Of a stretch of 44,029 nt of DNA, positions 40,254 to 44,029 are shown piece by piece. The notes under the pieces were generated by a model. The model saw only the letters and a list, made by a program, of their open reading frames with translations, did no database searches and was not told where the DNA came from. Every line of letters starts with the position of its first letter. Position 1 is the stretch's first letter. Source of the DNA: Candidatus Aenigmatarchaeota archaeon (GTDB lineage: Archaea > Aenigmatarchaeota > Aenigmatarchaeia > QMZP01 > JAFGSV01); contig JAFGSV010000010.1 of assembly GCA_016934325.1 (NCBI GenBank), positions 1-44,029 of the forward strand, in the 5' to 3' direction. The position numbers and the translations under genes were made by a program.

Positions 40254-40278
40254 ATTATGTTCTTGGTCTGCTTGCTAA

Positions 40279-40656
40279 TTAATATTCGGTCAGCATGCCC
40301 AGCGCCCTTTCTCCCCGCTTGGACAGGAACGCGATGATGAGGCATGATCCAGCCAGGTTCAGGATCATGTCAAGAAAGGAGAACGTGCGGGCATGGAACA
40401 TGGGCTGCACGGACTCCATGAGCATGCCGTACGAGGCGGAGGCGATTATCGCCAGCGGGAATCTGCGCCTCACGCCCTCTTTCAGGAAGAGCCTGAGGAA
40501 GAGCGTCGCCAGAACGAAATAGGCAGGCACGTGCAGATACGATATGTCCGTTCCCGCCGGCACCGGCACCTGGGCGACCGAGGAGAAATGTAATATGACG
40601 GCCATCCATGCCGCCAGCGGCAGCCACAAGAGAACGGAACTTCTCACTCCCATCAT
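40279..40656 (-). CDS. VanZ-like family membrane protein
   Basis: I start at the first of two ATGs at 40656; the track's 16 extra residues overlap the eS6 gene. The product, about 125 residues, has four helices and the VanZ-like pattern: LPLAAWMAVILHFSS at the start, HVPAYFVLATLFL, SASYGMLMESVQ with MFHARTFSFLDMILNLAGS. VanZ-family proteins are membrane proteins of unclear role, one member giving low-level teicoplanin resistance in bacteria; in archaea the role is unknown. Confidence 0.8.
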   Translation of the reverse strand: MMGVRSSVLLWLPLAAWMAVILHFSSVAQVPVPAGTDISYLHVPAYFVLATLFLRLFLKEGVRRRFPLAIIASASYGMLMESVQPMFHARTFSFLDMILNLAGSCLIIAFLSKRGERALGMLTEY

Positions 40657-40700
40657 ATATATTGAATGTCGGCTTGTAAAATCATTTCGTATCCCGGGGC

Positions 40701-41240
40701 TCATTCGGGCTTCGGCTTCGCATGCCCCGCGCCGGCCCCTTCCCCTTCCTGGGCTTTCTCTGCCTGCGGCCCCTCCGCTTCAGCCTTGCCGGCCTGCTCA
40801 TGCGGCTTCCCGGCGGGCGCCGGCTCTGACTTCTTCTCTCCGGCCTTCTCTTCCTTCGGCTTCTCCACCTTCTTGCTCCCGAAGACCTGGTCCAGCGCCT
40901 TATTGCCGTGCTTGATGACCTTGGAGTTGATCTGCACGATGTCGTCCGATATCGTGTTCCCCCTGACGGACTTCCTCTTCCTGACGCCTGGGGCTCCGGG
41001 ATGGAAGCCGGGTGGGTCGGAAATCAGTATCTTCTTCCTCGCCGTACCGTCGACGTCCTTCCGCATGGGGAACCCGTCCTTGTCGCTTCCTCCCGTTAGC
41101 TCCAGCTCGTAGCCCTCGAGGCCGAACAGCGAGCCTGAGACATGCTCCCCGATCTTCTTGCCGATGAGGCCCTCCTCGCCTACCTCCTTCTGGTAGGACT
41201 TCCTCGTCTTGGGGTCGGATACCACGATCTTGAATGCCAT
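40701..41240 (-). CDS. rps6e: Ribosomal protein eS6 with low-complexity tail
   Basis: The first 125 residues are a typical archaeal eS6 of the small ribosomal subunit: FKIVVSDPKTRKSYQKEV, GLIGKKIGEHV, LTGGSDKDGFPMRKDV and RKRKSVRGNTISDDIVQIN. The last 55 residues are a Lys/Glu/Ala/Pro-rich tail (KPKEEKAGEKKSEPAPAG and similar), which many archaeal eS6 proteins lack and which recalls the charged tail of eukaryotic eS6. The ribosome-binding site AAGGTGATC fixes the start. A TATA-like TTATTTAAAC lies upstream (about 41326-41335). Confidence 0.95.
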   Translation of the reverse strand: MAFKIVVSDPKTRKSYQKEVGEEGLIGKKIGEHVSGSLFGLEGYELELTGGSDKDGFPMRKDVDGTARKKILISDPPGFHPGAPGVRKRKSVRGNTISDDIVQINSKVIKHGNKALDQVFGSKKVEKPKEEKAGEKKSEPAPAGKPHEQAGKAEAEGPQAEKAQEGEGAGAGHAKPKPE

Positions 41241-41372
41241 GCGATCACCTTATCCCCAGATAGCTGCCCTTCCAGGGGTGGGCATGCCCATCTCCGGGTC
41301 GATATCTACATTTATTGAAGGGCAGTGTTTAAATAAGTTGACACCGGACGGCGGCAGGCTCGGCCCATGTGC

Positions 41373-42200
41373 CTAGATGAAGTCGATCTTGAGGACCTTG
41401 TAGACAAGCTTGTGCGGCTTCATGAAATAGAACTTGAAGAGGCATCTCAGCTCGTCCCTCTTCTGGGGCTCCTTCTTGTCTATGTTCAGGTGGAACTGCG
41501 CCTTCTCGCCTGCCTCCAGCTCCTTTATGTCCATCCCATAGGCAGGGTCCCGGCCCAGGAAGAAGTTGCTGTAGATCAGGTAGTTCGCGTCATCGAGCTT
41601 GTTTATCTTGAGCTCGATCTCGTCGGACACGTTATCGGGCTCCGAGTCGATGCTGTCCAGGTCGCTGTTCTTGCTGGAGTTGCACTCGAAGGTGTACCTG
41701 ATGTTCTCCATCTTCTCGTTCCCGGGGGCCGTAATGTTCAGCTTGAAGAGCCTGAAATCGTATTCCGCTGTCGCCGTGTGTATGAAGACGAATATGTCGT
41801 CGTCCATGTAGTCGGGCGTCCCTGCGAACTGGAAATCGGTTATGTCCAGCACCGTGCAGTCCTCGGGGCATATGTTGTTCACGTCCTCGTTCTTCTCGCA
41901 CACCCCGTTGCCGCAGCACGGATATATGGTCGTGTAGACGCATTTGAAATCGGTGGCCCCGGAGCACGACTCGTTCGTGCAAGCGTTCAGGTCATCGCAC
42001 GACTCGGGGCAGCCGGCCTCATCCATGTCGCACACGTTGTTGCTGTTCTCGTCGTAGCAGCAGACATCCCCGATTATCTTCTTCGGCGACTGGCATTTGA
42101 CGGTCGTGTCGGGAGGGGCAGTCTCCTCCTCCAGTATGCATCCGCTCACGAAAACGACCAACAGAAGCATGCCCAGCAGCAAAGTGGATTTTCCGCCCAT
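41373..42200 (-). CDS. Cys-rich lipoprotein, unknown function
   Basis: A 275-residue protein with a signal sequence and lipobox (LLLVVFVSGC; Cys at about 21), so it should be lipid-anchored outside the cell. The next 100 residues have about 15 cysteines in Asp/Asn-rich loops (NNVCDMDEAGCPESC, CCGNGVCEKNEDVNNICPEDC), like the calcium-binding, dockerin-like C-rich repeats seen in many archaeal surface proteins. A beta-rich domain follows (about 125-275). The exact family is not recognised. It is convergent with nothing and divergent from a small membrane-protein gene (65 bp). Confidence 0.75.
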   Translation of the reverse strand: MGGKSTLLLGMLLLVVFVSGCILEEETAPPDTTVKCQSPKKIIGDVCCYDENSNNVCDMDEAGCPESCDDLNACTNESCSGATDFKCVYTTIYPCCGNGVCEKNEDVNNICPEDCTVLDITDFQFAGTPDYMDDDIFVFIHTATAEYDFRLFKLNITAPGNEKMENIRYTFECNSSKNSDLDSIDSEPDNVSDEIELKINKLDDANYLIYSNFFLGRDPAYGMDIKELEAGEKAQFHLNIDKKEPQKRDELRCLFKFYFMKPHKLVYKVLKIDFI

Positions 42201-42265
42201 TAATATATGTTTGGCATTAGCTACAATATAAAATTTAATAGTTCATAATTTAATTCTTGCTGCCC

Positions 42266-42490
42266 ATGATATTACCAATGAAGAGGCAGATTTTCTGGCT
42301 TTCAATCGCATTCGTCAGCGTCGGCATGCTCCTTTCCGGCCTGCAGTCGATAACGGGCTATTACGCCGACCCTTCGGGGTACGGGTTCCATCATATCCAG
42401 GGCGGCTACTTCTTCTTATCAGTGGCGGTGACATTGCTGGGCACGATGGCAATGATGCCCATCATCAAGAGGCTGGGACGCCTCATCTGA
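42266..42490 (+). CDS. Small two-helix membrane protein, unknown function
   Basis: About 74 residues with helices at about 9-27 (FWLSIAFVSVGMLLSGLQS) and 43-66, joined by a Tyr/Gly-rich loop (YYADPSGYGFHHIQGGYFF). The TATA box AATATAAAA (42226-42233) predicts transcription from about 42255, so ATG 42266 is a better start than the track's TTG 42257; ATG 42278 is another option. No family is recognised. It is convergent with argS. Confidence 0.55.
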   Translation: MILPMKRQIFWLSIAFVSVGMLLSGLQSITGYYADPSGYGFHHIQGGYFFLSVAVTLLGTMAMMPIIKRLGRLI

Positions 42491-42504
42491 AAGGCCTTGG
42501 CCAT

Positions 42505-44029
42505 TCACATGCGCTCGGGAGACCATATCCCCAGCAGGCGCAGGGCGTTGCCAAGCGTTATCCGGACGGCCCCCACCAGGGCGAGCCTCGCGCGCTTCGC
42601 CCCCTCATCCGCCTTCAGCACGGGAACGAACTGGTAGAAATGGTTGAAGGCGTCGCACAGGCCGTATGCGTACGTGGCTATGTAATGGGGCCTCATGTCC
42701 TCGGCCGACTTCCCGACCACGGACGGGAATTCCGACACGAGCCTTATCACCGCGACCTCGAGGGGGTCCCTGAGCCTGGCCGGGTCGAACTTGCCGCTTC
42801 CACCGGTCTTCGACTTCCTCAGGATCGAGCAGCACCTAGCGTGCGTGTACTGCAGGTAGGGGGCGTTGTTCCCCTCGAAGCTGAGCGCCCTTTCCCAGTC
42901 GAACGTTATGGTCTTCTCGGGCGAGACCTTTATCATGTCGTACTTGAGGGCGCCCATGGCGACGGCCCTGGCGACTTCCTCCAGGCCCTTCTTCCCAAGC
43001 TTGGGGTTCTTCTTCCTCGTTACCTTCCTGGCGTTCTCCAGCAGCCTGTCCCTGAGCTCCTCGTACAGGATCACCTTCCCCTCCCTCGACTTCATCTTCC
43101 CCGACTGCAGGTTCACGAGACCGTATGAAAGATGGCGCTCGAGCTTAGCCAGCCCGGGATTCGTCAGCTCGAGGCTCTTGATCAGCTGCCTGAAGTGCAG
43201 GTCCTGCTCGGACCCGACGACGTGCACTATCTTCTCGGGCCTGTGCTCCTTCGCCTGCATCTCCGCGAGTATGAAGTCCTTGATGGAATACAGCGGAGTC
43301 CCGTCCCGTGTCAGCAGTATGTATATCCCGAGCTTGTATTTCTCGAGGTCCATGACGATGGCCCCGTCGCTGAGCTTTGCGACGCCAAGCTCATGCAGCC
43401 TCTTCGCAAGCTTTATCCCCGGGCCCTCTACCTCGCTCTCGAAGTACAGCCGGTCGAACTTCGCTCCGAATTCCCTGTATATGCCCGCTAAGTACTCGAG
43501 GCTCCATCGCCTTGTCCTCTTCCACAGCTGCACCAGCGCCGGTTTGCCCGCGTACAGGTCCTTGTTTATCTGCTTGATCTCGCCCTCGACGGCGCGGCTG
43601 CCGGCCCTCAGGCTCGCCTTCGCATAGACGTCCCCCAGCCACCTTCCCTTGTCCTTCCTCGGCTCCCTCACCCCGAGATTCATGACCCCCCACAGGCACC
43701 TCGCGACGTGGGGACCTATGTCGCCCTGGTAGTTCGCCCTGATGACATCATGGCCGGCGAACCCGAGCACCCTGGACAGCGATTCTCCCAGGGTTATGTT
43801 CCTTGCATGGCCTATGTGGAACGCCTTGTGGGTGTTCGGATGAGCGAACTCCACCAGGACCTTCCCCCTTTTCCTTGACGAGGAGCCGTACCTATCTTTC
43901 TGCTTCAGTGCGTTGCCGATGACCGCGCCGCCGACCTTGTCCCAGTCGGCGAAGAAATTCACGTAAGGGCCCAGCGCCTCGATCCTCTTGACGGCCCCCA
44001 GCGGCTTCATCCTGCGCGAAAGCTCGGAC
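42505..44029 (-). CDS. argS: Arginyl-tRNA synthetase, 5' end outside window
   Basis: It attaches arginine to tRNA-Arg. The frame is open to the window edge (SELSRRM precedes the track's ATG), so the N terminus lies outside. Visible are the N-terminal part (YVNFFAD), the class I motif HIGHARN within HKAFHIGHARNITLG, the arginine-binding region VVGSEQDLHF, the KMSKS-equivalent GKMKSREGKVIL and the C-terminal anticodon-binding domain with FNHFYQFVPVL and the final LGIWSPERM. The KMKSREG variant is common in archaeal ArgS. Confidence 0.94.
   Translation of the reverse strand, partial: SELSRRMKPLGAVKRIEALGPYVNFFADWDKVGGAVIGNALKQKDRYGSSSRKRGKVLVEFAHPNTHKAFHIGHARNITLGESLSRVLGFAGHDVIRANYQGDIGPHVARCLWGVMNLGVREPRKDKGRWLGDVYAKASLRAGSRAVEGEIKQINKDLYAGKPALVQLWKRTRRWSLEYLAGIYREFGAKFDRLYFESEVEGPGIKLAKRLHELGVAKLSDGAIVMDLEKYKLGIYILLTRDGTPLYSIKDFILAEMQAKEHRPEKIVHVVGSEQDLHFRQLIKSLELTNPGLAKLERHLSYGLVNLQSGKMKSREGKVILYEELRDRLLENARKVTRKKNPKLGKKGLEEVARAVAMGALKYDMIKVSPEKTITFDWERALSFEGNNAPYLQYTHARCCSILRKSKTGGSGKFDPARLRDPLEVAVIRLVSEFPSVVGKSAEDMRPHYIATYAYGLCDAFNHFYQFVPVLKADEGAKRARLALVGAVRITLGNALRLLGIWSPERM

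Overview
The window reads as a chromosomal segment of an archaeon of moderate-to-high GC, probably an anaerobe exposed to oxygen. The archaeal assignment rests on ribosomal protein eS6, CDP-archaeol synthase (CarS), a stand-alone ThiN, an archaeal-type adenylate kinase, a tRNA-Ala with a bulge-helix-bulge intron, and many genes whose start codon lies about 25 nt after a TATA box (leaderless transcripts). I cannot fix the phylum. No CRISPR array, transposase, rRNA gene or prophage is visible.

Layout. 1-4400 (+): copper and redox block, with an ArsR-type regulator cut by the window edge, an Fe-S protein, a membrane-tethered thioredoxin, the Cu(I) ATPase CopA, then a second ArsR-type regulator with a small membrane protein. 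4400-5060: a strongly foldable non-coding stretch with its own TATA box (candidate RNA gene), then a small secreted Met/His-rich protein and a perfect terminator-like hairpin. 5118-9182 (-): an 11-gene oxidative-stress operon (rubrerythrin, four tiny Cys-rich proteins, reverse rubrerythrin, glutaredoxin, ferredoxin:thioredoxin reductase-type protein, TrxB, ferritin-like protein, desulfoferrodoxin), divergent from an Lrp regulator across a shared promoter. 9712-12411: a double-Lrp regulator divergent from a lysine-2,3-aminomutase-like radical SAM enzyme.

12412-17034: aspartate/lysine block (lysC, a half-size MFS protein, asd, and convergent lysA), preceded by a leader with a tiny Thr/Lys/Met-rich ORF and a possible pseudoknot. 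17145-21886: a short-armed SMC, a small membrane protein, adk, tmk, carS. 21935-23975: an MBL-fold protein, tRNA-Ala, and an orphan with a DDxxD motif. 24111-28563: carA-carB. 28762-30717: small membrane proteins (one SemiSWEET-like) and a CNNM/CorC protein. 30812-33133: thiL, thiN, uppS. 33177-34427: a GMP-synthetase-like PP-loop enzyme. 34453-39835: an operon of a giant surface beta-propeller protein plus an ABC-2 transporter. 39912-44029: membrane proteins, VanZ-like protein, eS6, a lipoprotein and argS (cut by the edge).

The most striking observation is at the 3' end of carB. The carbamoyl-phosphate synthetase large chain has a shortened C-terminal allosteric domain and continues in frame into a complete nucleotide-binding domain of PyrI, the aspartate transcarbamoylase regulatory chain, without PyrI's zinc domain. 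The equivalents of the PyrI nucleotide-contact residues are retained. This suggests that CTP/UTP/ATP control of pyrimidine synthesis has been moved from aspartate transcarbamoylase onto carbamoyl-phosphate synthetase. A good ribosome-binding site and ATG sit exactly at the junction, so a free PyrI-like domain could also be made.
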